A DNA stretch of 10,334 bases from Bacteroidales bacterium (GTDB lineage: Bacteria; Bacteroidota; Bacteroidia; Bacteroidales; F082). A program made the position numbers and the translations under genes. Shown piece by piece: positions 1-6,343 of the stretch. The notes below the pieces were generated by a model. It made no database searches. It had not been told where the DNA came from and saw nothing but the letters and a program-made list of their open reading frames with translations. How positions within the stretch are numbered: the stretch's first letter is position 1; every line of letters begins with the position of its first letter. The stretch is from NCBI GenBank assembly GCA_029933565.1, contig JAOZNY010000068.1, forward strand, positions 1 to 10,334. Reading direction: 5' to 3'.

Positions 1-16
1 TGAAAAAATTTCTACA

Positions 17-54
17 ACCAATTAACCAATTACTAATTTCATAATGACCAATTA
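17..54. repeat. Three copies of the octamer ACCAATTA
   Basis: ACCAATTA occurs at 17-24 and 25-32 in perfect tandem, and again at 47-54. It lies just downstream of the stop codon of the minus-strand gene that ends at 56. No stem or T-run makes it an obvious terminator. It could be slippage-type low-complexity sequence or the edge of a longer repeat outside the window. Confidence 0.4.
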
Positions 55-55
55 A

Positions 56-667
56 TCACTTTCCTCCAAAGGCATAACCGATAGTAAATTCTATAACAAT
101 CCCACTTCCAAAAGCCATATCCATTGCCATCAACTCTTCGCTGCTTGGAACACCACGTGTTATTTCGTAATTACCATCGTTTAATAAAAAAGCATAACCC
201 AAATCAAACATAAAAAGAAAACCTTTATCTGCTAGGTACTCAATTCCTCCGGCAATTTGGGCGTATGGGGAAGCCCCAATTGTATAAAAGAAATTATTGT
301 TATTGCTATTGTATTCTATTTCGGTATTACCAAAACCTAAGCCATACATAAAGCCACCTGAAAGGTATGGTGAGAAATTCTTTTCCATAAAAAGATAGCG
401 AAAACGACCACCAAGTTTAATTCCTGTCGATGCTAGCCCAATTCCCAGATCAACTCCTACTTGTTTCCCAACATAATTGTGGTAAGTAACACCTACACCC
501 GTTAAACCGTTCCATCCAATATTTGCCGCAACCGCATTCCTGCGCACTTCGCGAATAGCCAATTGCTCCTGTCCAAATATCTTTTGAGCAGTATATTCTT
601 GGGCACTAATGGTTTGGATTGCAATGAAAAAAACGAATAAAAAAATTAATTTGATAAATCTTTTCAT
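56..667 (-). CDS. Small secreted outer-membrane beta-barrel-like protein
   Basis: Encodes 203 residues. Residues 1-22 are a signal peptide: a basic MKRFIK start, a Phe/Ile-rich core, and a likely signal peptidase I site after ISA (20-22). The mature part alternates short hydrophobic/aromatic strands with Gly and polar turns (about 46-61, 68-92, 98-115, 126-143, 149-162, 187-200). This is the look of an 8-strand-class outer-membrane barrel, and the last strand (VIEFTIGYAF) ends almost at the C-terminus. There is an Asn-rich turn at 119-125. No T9SS sorting domain or lipobox is present. The precise family is not recognisable, so the role (porin-like, OmpW/OprF-like or structural) is open. It is transcribed away from the glycosyltransferase genes. 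The ATG at 667 is the only start that keeps the whole signal peptide. The beta-barrel call is an inference from strand pattern and Gly/aromatic content. Confidence 0.8.
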   Translation of the reverse strand: MKRFIKLIFLFVFFIAIQTISAQEYTAQKIFGQEQLAIREVRRNAVAANIGWNGLTGVGVTYHNYVGKQVGVDLGIGLASTGIKLGGRFRYLFMEKNFSPYLSGGFMYGLGFGNTEIEYNSNNNNFFYTIGASPYAQIAGGIEYLADKGFLFMFDLGYAFLLNDGNYEITRGVPSSEELMAMDMAFGSGIVIEFTIGYAFGGK

Positions 668-707
668 AATAGACTTTGATTAATAATTTTAGTATCACAA
701 TAATAAT

Positions 708-715
708 CAAAATTA
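708..715 (-). promoter_or_regulatory. Possible -7 element (TAATTTTG) for the gene at 56-667
   Basis: On the minus strand these bases read TAATTTTG, a full match to the Bacteroidota -7 consensus TAnnTTTG. They lie about 41 bp upstream of the ATG, which would leave a short leader of about 30 nt. No good -33 TTG is seen at the expected distance, so this rests on one element in AT-rich DNA. Confidence 0.35.
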
Positions 716-746
716 TAACTCGTTTTTTTATCTTTACCATGTTTTT

Positions 747-1505
747 ATGGAGAAATTATCTGTTGTAATAATCACTTTTAACGAAGAGCGTAATATTGAG
801 CGTTGCCTTAAGTCGGTAAGTAAAATTGCCGATGAAATTATTGTGCTCGATTCGTATTCGACAGATGCCACAGAAAAAATCTGTAAGAAATATGATGTAA
901 TTTTTCGTCAACATAAATTTGATGGGCACATTCAACAGAAAAACAGGGCAGTAGAATTAGCAACCAATAATTTTGTTTTTTCACTTGATGCTGATGAAGC
1001 TCCGAATGAAACGTTGATTTCTGAAATAAGTACAATAAAAGAGAACTTTGAGTACGATGCCTACCAGTTTAACCGATTAACAAATTATTGTGGAAAATGG
1101 ATTAAGCATTCAGGTTGGTATCCTGATAAAAAACTCAGAATCTGGAATAAAAATAAAGGAAAATGGGGAGGAGAAAACCCCCACGACCAGGTGGTTATGG
1201 AAAAGGGAACGACTCTTTCATATTTAAAGGGAGATTTGCTTCATTATTCGTACTACTCCATTCATCAACATATTGCACAAATAAATTCGTTTACTGAGAT
1301 TGGTGCTGCTGAAGCCTTTAAGAAAGGGAAGAATTCGAACCTTGCAATAATTATAACTAAAGGTATTTGGAAGTTTATCAGAGACTACTTCATTAATCTT
1401 GGAATACTCGATGGCTATTATGGTTTTGTTATTTGTAGTTTGTCGGCATATGCAACATTTATAAAATATTTGAAGTTGCGCGAACTAATTAAAAATAGCA
1501 AATGA
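747..1505 (+). CDS. Family 2 glycosyltransferase, WaaE/KdtX-like (LPS core)
   Basis: Encodes 252 residues, normal for this GT2 subgroup. It should transfer a sugar from a nucleotide-sugar donor to the LPS inner core at the cytoplasmic face of the inner membrane. The GT-A fold is clear. It opens with VVIITFNEERNIERCL (6-21), the nucleotide-binding first strand. Acidic residues follow at D35 and D40 (LDSYSTDAT), and the metal-binding DADEA is at 81-85. LRIWNKNKGKWGGENPHDQ (130-148) is the acceptor-side block typical of WaaE-like enzymes, and LHYSY is at 165-169. A hydrophobic/amphipathic tail (about 212-244, GYYGFVICSLSAYATFIKYLKL-like) fits membrane association. The donor cannot be read from sequence; relatives add beta-1,4-glucose to heptose. 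The next gene is a GT9 heptosyltransferase-like enzyme, which supports a core-assembly role. The start has no Shine-Dalgarno, and an out-of-frame ATG lies just upstream at 739. Confidence 0.9.
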   Translation: MEKLSVVIITFNEERNIERCLKSVSKIADEIIVLDSYSTDATEKICKKYDVIFRQHKFDGHIQQKNRAVELATNNFVFSLDADEAPNETLISEISTIKENFEYDAYQFNRLTNYCGKWIKHSGWYPDKKLRIWNKNKGKWGGENPHDQVVMEKGTTLSYLKGDLLHYSYYSIHQHIAQINSFTEIGAAEAFKKGKNSNLAIIITKGIWKFIRDYFINLGILDGYYGFVICSLSAYATFIKYLKLRELIKNSK

Positions 1506-1512
1506 AACAATC

Positions 1513-1593
1513 ATGATTTATTTGAACACACAATTTGATAAATATAAAACTGCTGCGTCGTTACGTCGTTGCATGAGATTTTTAAACAGATGA
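1513..1593 (+). CDS. 26-codon ORF between the two glycosyltransferase genes (doubtful)
   Basis: An ATG 8 bp after the upstream stop opens 26 codons ending in TGA at 1591-1593. That stop overlaps the ATG of the next gene (1590-1592) as ATGA. The peptide begins MIYLNTQFDKYK and is basic at its end (LRRCMRFLNR). It resembles no family I know. It exactly fills the 84-bp gap between the two genes, so ribosomes could be handed through to the GT9 start. Against it: no Shine-Dalgarno, no recognisable domain, and a short ORF in AT-rich DNA can arise by chance. It may be a coupling mini-cistron or nothing. Confidence 0.2.
   Translation: MIYLNTQFDKYKTAASLRRCMRFLNR
1555..1570 (+). repeat. Short tandem repeat GCGTCGTT / ACGTCGTT
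   Basis: Two 8-bp units, GCGTCGTT (1555-1562) and ACGTCGTT (1563-1570), differ only in the first base. They stand out as locally GC-richer than their surroundings and lie 20 bp upstream of the GT9 start codon. They could be a protein- or RNA-binding site or chance. Confidence 0.4.
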
Positions 1594-2594
1594 AAATTAA
1601 AAGCATAATATTAAGCAGAACCGATAGCCTTGGCGATGTTATGCTTTCGTTGCCCATGGCAGGAGCAATAAAAAAACAAAATGCCAACATTAAAATAATA
1701 TTTCTTGGAAGAACCTATTCAAAGTCATTAATAGAAACATCAGAGTTTGTTGATGAGTTTGTTAATTTCGATGAATTACTGAAAGAGAATGAATCAACTC
1801 AACTTAATATTTTCCGCAATTTAAATGCTGATGCAATAGTTCATGTTTTCCCCAATAAGGAGATTGCAAAACTTGCAAAAAAGGCAAATATCCCTTTAAG
1901 AATTGGAACAAGTCATCGGTTTTTTCATTTGCTTACATGCAATAAACTATTAAATATTGGAAGGAAAAATTCTGATTTGCACGAAGCCCAACTCAATCTA
2001 AAATTACTCAGTCCCCTAAAAATAAAGTGTGAATTCAGTTTGGAAGAAATTCCGGACATGTATGGATTTAATCGTTTTATAGAGTTGGATGATGATTTAC
2101 AAAAGTTGATTTCAAACGATAAGTTCAATTTAATACTGCATCCTAAATCCAAAGGAAGTGCCAGAGAGTGGGGTTTGGAAAATTTTACGGAATTAATTGA
2201 ATTATTGCCCTCCGATAAATTTGAAATATTTGTAACAGGAACTAAAGAAGAGGGTGACTTGATGCAAGATTTTTTGGTAAAGAATAAAGCAAGACTTACC
2301 AACTTAACAGGAAAATTAAGTCTCAGCGAATTAATTGGTTTTATAAGCAAAGCCGATGGTCTTGTTGCTGCAAGCACAGGCCCTTTGCACATAGCGGCTG
2401 CAACCGGTATTAAGGCAATAGGGATTTTTGCACCCATGCGCCCCATTCATCCCGGAAGGTGGAAACCAATAGGCAAACAAGCCGATTATCTGGTTCTCGA
2501 CAAACCACATTGCTCCGACTGTAAAAATGGAAGTCAGTGTAATTGTATTTTGAGTATTACACCCCTGCAGGTATTTCAAAAACTACAGAAATAA
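1590..2594 (+). CDS. Family 9 glycosyltransferase, ADP-heptose:LPS heptosyltransferase-like
   Basis: Encodes 334 residues from the ATG at 1590. A TTG 21 bp upstream is in frame, but family members begin directly with the first strand, here MKIKSIILSRTDSLGDVMLS, so the ATG is preferred. The fold is GT-B. The N-terminal acceptor-side loop RTDSLGDVM (10-18) is the classic GT9 opening. The C-terminal donor-binding half has LHPKSKGSAREW (183-194), TGKLSLSEL (240-248) and the hallmark STGPLHIAAATG (262-273). A Cys cluster (C308, C311, C317, C319) near the end matches the Cys-containing tail seen in many heptosyltransferases. The expected role is adding heptose, or another sugar in some Bacteroidota, to the LPS inner core in the cytoplasm. 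It pairs with the WaaE-like GT2 upstream, 84 bp away on the same strand. The exact sugar is inference. Confidence 0.9.
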   Translation: MKIKSIILSRTDSLGDVMLSLPMAGAIKKQNANIKIIFLGRTYSKSLIETSEFVDEFVNFDELLKENESTQLNIFRNLNADAIVHVFPNKEIAKLAKKANIPLRIGTSHRFFHLLTCNKLLNIGRKNSDLHEAQLNLKLLSPLKIKCEFSLEEIPDMYGFNRFIELDDDLQKLISNDKFNLILHPKSKGSAREWGLENFTELIELLPSDKFEIFVTGTKEEGDLMQDFLVKNKARLTNLTGKLSLSELIGFISKADGLVAASTGPLHIAAATGIKAIGIFAPMRPIHPGRWKPIGKQADYLVLDKPHCSDCKNGSQCNCILSITPLQVFQKLQK

Positions 2595-2662
2595 GACCTT
2601 TATTAAACCTCTTTTTATTATGAGCAATAGAGGAGGATTTAGAGTGCTAATATTCAGAGGAC

Positions 2663-2691
2663 TGTGATTCTGAACGCAGTGAAGAATCACA
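2663..2691. repeat. Inverted repeat TGTGATTCT...AGAATCACA
   Basis: A perfect 9-bp stem (2663-2671 with 2683-2691) encloses an 11-base loop, GAACGCAGTGA. No T-run follows it. The wording GATTCTGAACGnAGTGAAGAATC is one I recall as a dispersed short intergenic repeat in Bacteroidota and other genomes; that memory is not checked here. It is probably a REP/MITE-type element rather than a gene part. Confidence 0.6.
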
Positions 2692-2734
2692 AAAGAATTA
2701 TTTTGCTTACCTAAGGATTTTTTTTGAATCTCTG

Positions 2735-2759
2735 GGCTAAGTCACAGACTTAGCCTTTT
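2735..2759 (+). terminator. Hairpin with T-run, probable terminator of the glycosyltransferase unit
   Basis: GGCTAAGTC (2735-2743) and GACTTAGCC (2747-2755) form a perfect 9-bp stem with an ACA loop, followed by TTTTC. It lies 140 bp downstream of the GT9 stop. The T-run is short, and read on the minus strand the stem has no T-run, so termination is best supported for plus-strand transcripts. The symmetry could equally mark it as a dispersed repeat, since two other inverted repeats flank it. Confidence 0.5.
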
Positions 2760-2775
2760 CAAAACAGTACACATT

Positions 2776-2804
2776 TCCCCTCTTGAGAGGGGATTAAGGG
2801 GTGT
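2776..2804. repeat. Inverted repeat TCCCCTC-TTGA-GAGGGGA plus GGGGTGTGT tail
   Basis: TCCCCTC (2776-2782) and GAGGGGA (2787-2793) form a perfect 7-bp stem around TTGA, followed by TTAAGGGGTGTGT. It begins only a few bases past the stop of the C-S lyase gene (2806) and could shield the 3' end of that minus-strand transcript, though no T-run follows in that direction. Its much higher G+C than the surroundings suggests an inserted repeat. I recall similar CCCTCTTGAGAGGGG...GGGGTGTGT strings as common in Bacteroidota intergenic DNA, unchecked. Confidence 0.55.
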
Positions 2805-2805
2805 G

Positions 2806-3966
2806 TCACCAGGAAACACTGCTCAACTTCTCAAGAGCCTCTTTCACAACCGATCGTGGGCAGCCAACATTCATTCGCATAAAACCACTTCCTCCCTCTC
2901 CAAACACAGTGCCTGGACTTAAACCCAAACCTGCTTCATCAACTAGCATCTTCCTAATTTTCTTGTTAGATAATCCTGTTTTGCTAAAATCAATCCATGC
3001 CAGATAAGTGGCTTCAGGCTTTGCCAGACTTAAAAACGGAAGTTCTGTTTTGAAGTACCTTTCAAGCAAATCGAAATTACCTTTTACATAAGTCATCATT
3101 TCATCAACCCATTGATCGCCTTCGGCATAAGCAGCCTCAGAGGCCGTCATGGCAAAAATATTGCTATGTACAAGATGCAGCGATTTCAATACATTAACAA
3201 AACGCTCACGCAGTTTTGAGTTTTTAATAATTATTGAAGAATTAAAAAGTCCTGCAACATTAAAGGTTTTGCTTGGCGCCATACAGGTAACTGTAATTTC
3301 TGCAAGTTCGTCAGATAAGGAGGCTATAGGTATATGCTTATAACCCGGTAATATTAAATCGGCATGGATTTCATCGGAGATTATTATCACTTCGTTTTTA
3401 ATACAAATTTCTCCCAAAAGCAATAACTCTTCCTTTGTCCAACAACGGCTTACGGGATTATGCGGACTGGAAATTAAAATCATTTTGGCTTGTTTGGCTT
3501 TCTTCGCCAAATCTTCAAAATCAATTTTATAGGTTTGATCAAGATAAAGCAGTTGGTTAGTCAATTGCTTGCGCTTGTTAATTTTAATGGCATCGAAAAA
3601 GGGAAAGTACACCGGTGGCTGCACAATTACTCCATCGCCTTCGGCAGAATAGGCAAGCACAGCAGCTTTTACAGCAGTAACAATTCCGGGCGAAAAAACA
3701 ATCCAGTCTTTTTCAACTTCCCAGTTATGCCTCCTTTTTAGCCACGCAATCAAAGTCTCAAAGTATCTGTCACTAAAAAATGAATACCCATAAACAGCAT
3801 GCTTTGCTCTTTCAATTACTGCTTTGGTAACAAATTCAGGTGTTTCAAAATCCATATCGGCAACCCACATTGGCAAAACATTGGCATTGCCGAAAACATT
3901 CTTTCGCAAATCCCATTTCACACTATCGGTTCCCTCTCGGTCTATAATTTTATCAAAATCAAACAT
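2806..3966 (-). CDS. patB: PatB/MalY-type PLP-dependent C-S lyase (cystathionine beta-lyase-like)
   Basis: Encodes 386 residues from the ATG at 3966. A second in-frame ATG at 3990 would add 8 residues and overlap ispG by 14 bp. The 3966 start is preferred because the protein then begins FDFDKIIDREGTDSVKWD, like Bacillus PatB. It is a fold-type I PLP enzyme that cleaves the C-S bond of cystathionine, cysteine and related thioethers to pyruvate, ammonia and a thiol. Visible landmarks (this numbering) are LPMWVADMDF (31-40), the start of the PatB/MalY core; VVQPP-like VIVQPPVYFPF (113-123); SPHNPVSR (167-174, N170); SDEIHADL (197-204, D198 for the PLP ring nitrogen); APSKTFNVAGL (230-240, Schiff-base K233); and MRMNVGCPR (363-371, carboxylate-binding R364). 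The usual Gly of HNPxGR is Ser here. Length matches the family. It lies 10 bp after ispG and is probably co-transcribed with it. A role in methionine/cysteine metabolism is likely; the physiological substrate is unknown. Confidence 0.9.
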   Translation of the reverse strand: MFDFDKIIDREGTDSVKWDLRKNVFGNANVLPMWVADMDFETPEFVTKAVIERAKHAVYGYSFFSDRYFETLIAWLKRRHNWEVEKDWIVFSPGIVTAVKAAVLAYSAEGDGVIVQPPVYFPFFDAIKINKRKQLTNQLLYLDQTYKIDFEDLAKKAKQAKMILISSPHNPVSRCWTKEELLLLGEICIKNEVIIISDEIHADLILPGYKHIPIASLSDELAEITVTCMAPSKTFNVAGLFNSSIIIKNSKLRERFVNVLKSLHLVHSNIFAMTASEAAYAEGDQWVDEMMTYVKGNFDLLERYFKTELPFLSLAKPEATYLAWIDFSKTGLSNKKIRKMLVDEAGLGLSPGTVFGEGGSGFMRMNVGCPRSVVKEALEKLSSVSW

Positions 3967-3976
3967 TTTTATTTTT

Positions 3977-5341
3977 TTACTTCCAATCATTATTTTTCTT
4001 AATCAATTCCACTAGTTCGTCAACTGCACTTGTTATCGAGATATTCTTTTTAACCAATTGTTTACTTTTATACAGACTAACTTTTTCCGGTCCGGAACCC
4101 ACGTAGCCATAATCGGCTTCGGCCATTTCACCTATTCCATTTACAATGCAACCCATTACTGCAATTTTCAAACCCTTTAGGTGAGAAGTCTTTTGACGTA
4201 CTTTTTCCAATTCTTCGATAATATTAAAAAGGGTGCGCCCGCAAGAGGGACAAGCAATGTATTCAGCCTTTGTATATTTTATTCCCAATGCTTGCAATAT
4301 TTCATCTGACAGGGTTTTGTTTTCTGCCCCACCATTTAATATTCTAAGAGATTTCGCCTTTATTTTAAAATGTAATCTACAAAAGTCAACACTTGCATTT
4401 ATCAACAGATCCTCACTACTAATATTTTTGTACGAAAGGGAATATTCTAGTGGTTCTGTTATGCCAATTGAGTTTTTTGGCAATTCGAGTCTTTTTCTTT
4501 TACCGTAATTTTCAATTAGTTTTTTTGCAAAAGGAATTTCATTTTCAGGTTTCTCGGTCAGCGAAACCCTAATTGTGTCGCCTATGCCTTCTGCCAAAAG
4601 ACTTCCTATTCCTGCCGCCGATTTAATTCTGGCAGCATCGCCATCCCCGGCTTCGGTAACACCTAAATGTAGAGGGTAATAATATCCACGTTTCTGCATT
4701 TCAGTAACTAGCAGTTGATTTGAAGAAATCATTGTTGGAACATGGCTGGATTTCATGGACAAAATGATATTATGAAAATCAAAATCTCTGCAAATTTCAA
4801 CAAACTCAAGAGCCGATTCTACCATGCCCTTTGCAGTGTTTCCATACTTAAAAAGAATACGTTCCGACAAAGAACCGTGATTAGTGCCAATGCGAATTGC
4901 TGTTTTGTATTTTTTGCAAATCTCCAGCAAAGGCTTTAACCGATATGAAATATTTTGGATTTCCTTTTTGTCTTCTTCTTTAGTAAAACTAGTTTTCTCG
5001 CTGCGCTTGTCAACATAATTTCCAGGATTAATTCTAACTTTTTCTACAATTTTTGCAGCAACTTCAGCCACTTCAGGATTAAAATGAACATCGGCAACAA
5101 ATGGGATATTTATTTTTCGTTTACTTAATTCTACTTTTATATTTTTAAGGTTATCTGCTTCCTGAACATTTCTAACTGTGAGTCTAACAATCTGGCATCC
5201 TGTATTGTAAAGAATTTTTATCTGCTCAACTGTTCCATTAGTATCAAGGGTATTTGTATTGGTCATCGACTGCGTACTGACCACATTATCACCACCAATG
5301 GCAGTATCACCAACTCTTACTACTAAACTCTTTAAAACCAT
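3977..5341 (-). CDS. ispG: 4-hydroxy-3-methylbut-2-enyl diphosphate synthase IspG (GcpE), short three-domain type
   Basis: Encodes 454 residues. IspG reductively converts MEcPP to HMBPP in the MEP isoprenoid pathway in the cytoplasm. The TIM-barrel part (about 8-275) has QSMTNTNT (24-31), VADVHFNP (82-89), VRINPGN (102-108), RIGTNHGSLSER (150-161), LSMKSS (194-199), HLGVTEAGDGDAARIKSA (225-242) and GIGDTIRVSLT (252-262). The C-terminal 4Fe-4S domain (about 346-454) has the three cysteines C364, C367 and C398 and the ligand E405, spaced as in known IspG proteins (CPSC and CIVNGxGE). ILQALGIKYTKAEYIACPSCGRTLF is the plant/Bacteroidota wording, not the E. coli one. From memory, three-domain IspG proteins exceed 600 residues because of a large A* insert; here only about 70 residues (276-345) lie between the two domains. 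The loop reads NGIGE where NGPGE is usual. The gene is followed 10 bp later by patB. Start: the ATG at 5341 is the natural N-terminus. Confidence 0.95.
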   Translation of the reverse strand: MVLKSLVVRVGDTAIGGDNVVSTQSMTNTNTLDTNGTVEQIKILYNTGCQIVRLTVRNVQEADNLKNIKVELSKRKINIPFVADVHFNPEVAEVAAKIVEKVRINPGNYVDKRSEKTSFTKEEDKKEIQNISYRLKPLLEICKKYKTAIRIGTNHGSLSERILFKYGNTAKGMVESALEFVEICRDFDFHNIILSMKSSHVPTMISSNQLLVTEMQKRGYYYPLHLGVTEAGDGDAARIKSAAGIGSLLAEGIGDTIRVSLTEKPENEIPFAKKLIENYGKRKRLELPKNSIGITEPLEYSLSYKNISSEDLLINASVDFCRLHFKIKAKSLRILNGGAENKTLSDEILQALGIKYTKAEYIACPSCGRTLFNIIEELEKVRQKTSHLKGLKIAVMGCIVNGIGEMAEADYGYVGSGPEKVSLYKSKQLVKKNISITSAVDELVELIKKNNDWK

Positions 5342-5553
5342 GAAATGATTACAATGAAATCCTAAAAATCAAAACAACAAATTACAAATAAAAGCAATAT
5401 CTAAAAACTCCAGTGTTTAAACGATTTATCTGAAATGTAAAACACTTCAATGCTAAAATGGCATCTGCAGATGATGTAGTTTTTGTGGAAGAGCAATGAG
5501 TCTGTAACATTCTCAAACTCTAAATACGCACAAATGGGATTACCTCAAGTGAT
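5342..5553 (-). other. 212-bp leader between the beta-barrel gene and ispG; no convincing gene
   Basis: It holds a perfect 12-bp palindrome CATCTGCAGATG (5462-5473) and a weak 7-bp inverted repeat AGTGTTT/AAACACT (5412-5418 with 5440-5446, 21-base loop). On the minus strand a 42-codon ORF runs 5510 to 5382, but it has no Shine-Dalgarno, an unconvincing Cys/Phe composition and no family likeness. I see no clear TAnnTTTG promoter; TAATTTG near 5380 is one base short of consensus. The ispG promoter should lie here, or ispG is read through from the gene at 5554-6156. Confidence 0.5.
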
Positions 5554-6156
5554 CTAATAAATTTGTACCGATAAACCAACATTAACGATGCCTTTATAGC
5601 CATAACCAAATTCGGCAAACCCGGCAATTTTTTTTCCAATCCGCACTCCGGCCACATTTAATTGATATGCAAGCCTGAAAATATCTCCAGAACTTTCTTC
5701 GAGATGGTAATCTGTTGCCGAGAGCGATTCTTGTCCATAAGATAAACCAAGCCCAATTCCAGAATAAACCTGAACAACACCAAAGTTGACATATCGGAAT
5801 TGACTTTCCAGAGCAAGGGTATAAAAGGTCCTTTTCAATTCACCTGCATATTGACCGAGATAATAAATTTCACTTTTATTTTGTTCGTAACCCATAGAAA
5901 ATCCCCACCAAAAGTCTACTAAATGATTAATGTGCTTATAGGATAAATACACTCCTCCAGTGCTACTAAAGTTATCCCTTACATATCTTTTATCGTCAAA
6001 CTGCTCGTTTAACATTGTCGATTCAACATTCATAAATTGATCAGAAGTAAATAAACCATAACTCATCGAAATATCGTGATGGTCGTAACTCGCATACTGT
6101 GCTTTTAATGCAAAAAAGGAAACCACTAAAGCCAAAAGAAAAACTGTTCTTTTCAT
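5554..6156 (-). CDS. Small secreted outer-membrane beta-barrel-like protein
   Basis: Encodes 200 residues. The N-terminus MKRTVFLLALVVSFFALKA is a signal peptide with likely cleavage near residue 19-20. The mature part is rich in Tyr/Phe/Gly with amphipathic strand-turn alternation: 66-74, 81-90, 96-103, 109-121, 123-139, 158-173, 176-185, and 187-200 ending in GLSVQIY with a terminal aromatic. This resembles the 8-10-strand outer-membrane barrels common in Bacteroidota. The terminal Tyr fits a BAM-recognised beta-signal. There is no T9SS domain or lipobox. It is not obviously a paralogue of the other small barrel protein (56-667): length and design agree but no shared motif is visible. It sits divergently to the giant PKD protein and 212 bp upstream of ispG. 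The family is not recognised; the barrel is inferred. Confidence 0.8.
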   Translation of the reverse strand: MKRTVFLLALVVSFFALKAQYASYDHHDISMSYGLFTSDQFMNVESTMLNEQFDDKRYVRDNFSSTGGVYLSYKHINHLVDFWWGFSMGYEQNKSEIYYLGQYAGELKRTFYTLALESQFRYVNFGVVQVYSGIGLGLSYGQESLSATDYHLEESSGDIFRLAYQLNVAGVRIGKKIAGFAEFGYGYKGIVNVGLSVQIY

Positions 6157-6179
6157 TTTTGGTTGATTTTAATATGGTT

Positions 6180-6187
6180 CAAAAATA
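6180..6187 (-). promoter_or_regulatory. Possible -7 element (TATTTTTG) for the gene at 5554-6156
   Basis: On the minus strand these bases read TATTTTTG, matching TAnnTTTG, 24 bp upstream of the ATG. That would give a leader of under 20 nt. The expected -33 position has no TTG on that strand, so support is partial. Confidence 0.35.
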
Positions 6188-6313
6188 TAAAATATTAGTT
6201 GAAACTTTACATCCTCATTACTTTTACATACTTTTTTATAAAAGACAACCTACTACAAAAAGTGACTGTCATAGTAAAGGAGAAATAACAGTATAAATAT
6301 ATTGTTCTTTTAC

Positions 6314-6321
6314 TAAATTTG
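6314..6321 (+). promoter_or_regulatory. Possible -7 element (TAAATTTG) for the giant PKD protein
   Basis: TAAATTTG matches TAnnTTTG and ends 22 bp before the ATG at 6344. No TTG lies at the correct -33 distance; the nearest, in ATTGTT at 6301-6306, is too close. The short leader has an A-rich stretch (TAAAGAGAAAATG) instead of a Shine-Dalgarno, as is common in this phylum. Confidence 0.35.
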
Positions 6322-6343
6322 TTTTTTTTAAGCTAAAGAGAAA

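Noticed and set aside
729..736. TATCTTTA as a -7 element for the GT2 gene
   Set aside because: The last base does not match TAnnTTTG, no -33 element is present, and it would leave only a few bases of leader before the ATG at 747.
1569..1589. TTG start extending the GT9 protein by 7 residues
   Set aside because: Family members start directly with the first beta strand, and the ATG at 1590 gives exactly that N-terminus.
1925..2446. 173-codon minus-strand frame opposite the GT9 gene
   Set aside because: It is antisense to a gene with all GT9 motifs, and its translation (Ser/Leu/Pro/Lys-rich) shows no domain. It is a shadow frame.
5382..5510. 42-codon minus-strand ORF in the leader upstream of ispG
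   Set aside because: No ribosome-binding signal, odd Cys/Phe-rich composition, no signal peptide or domain, and a length expected by chance in AT-rich DNA.
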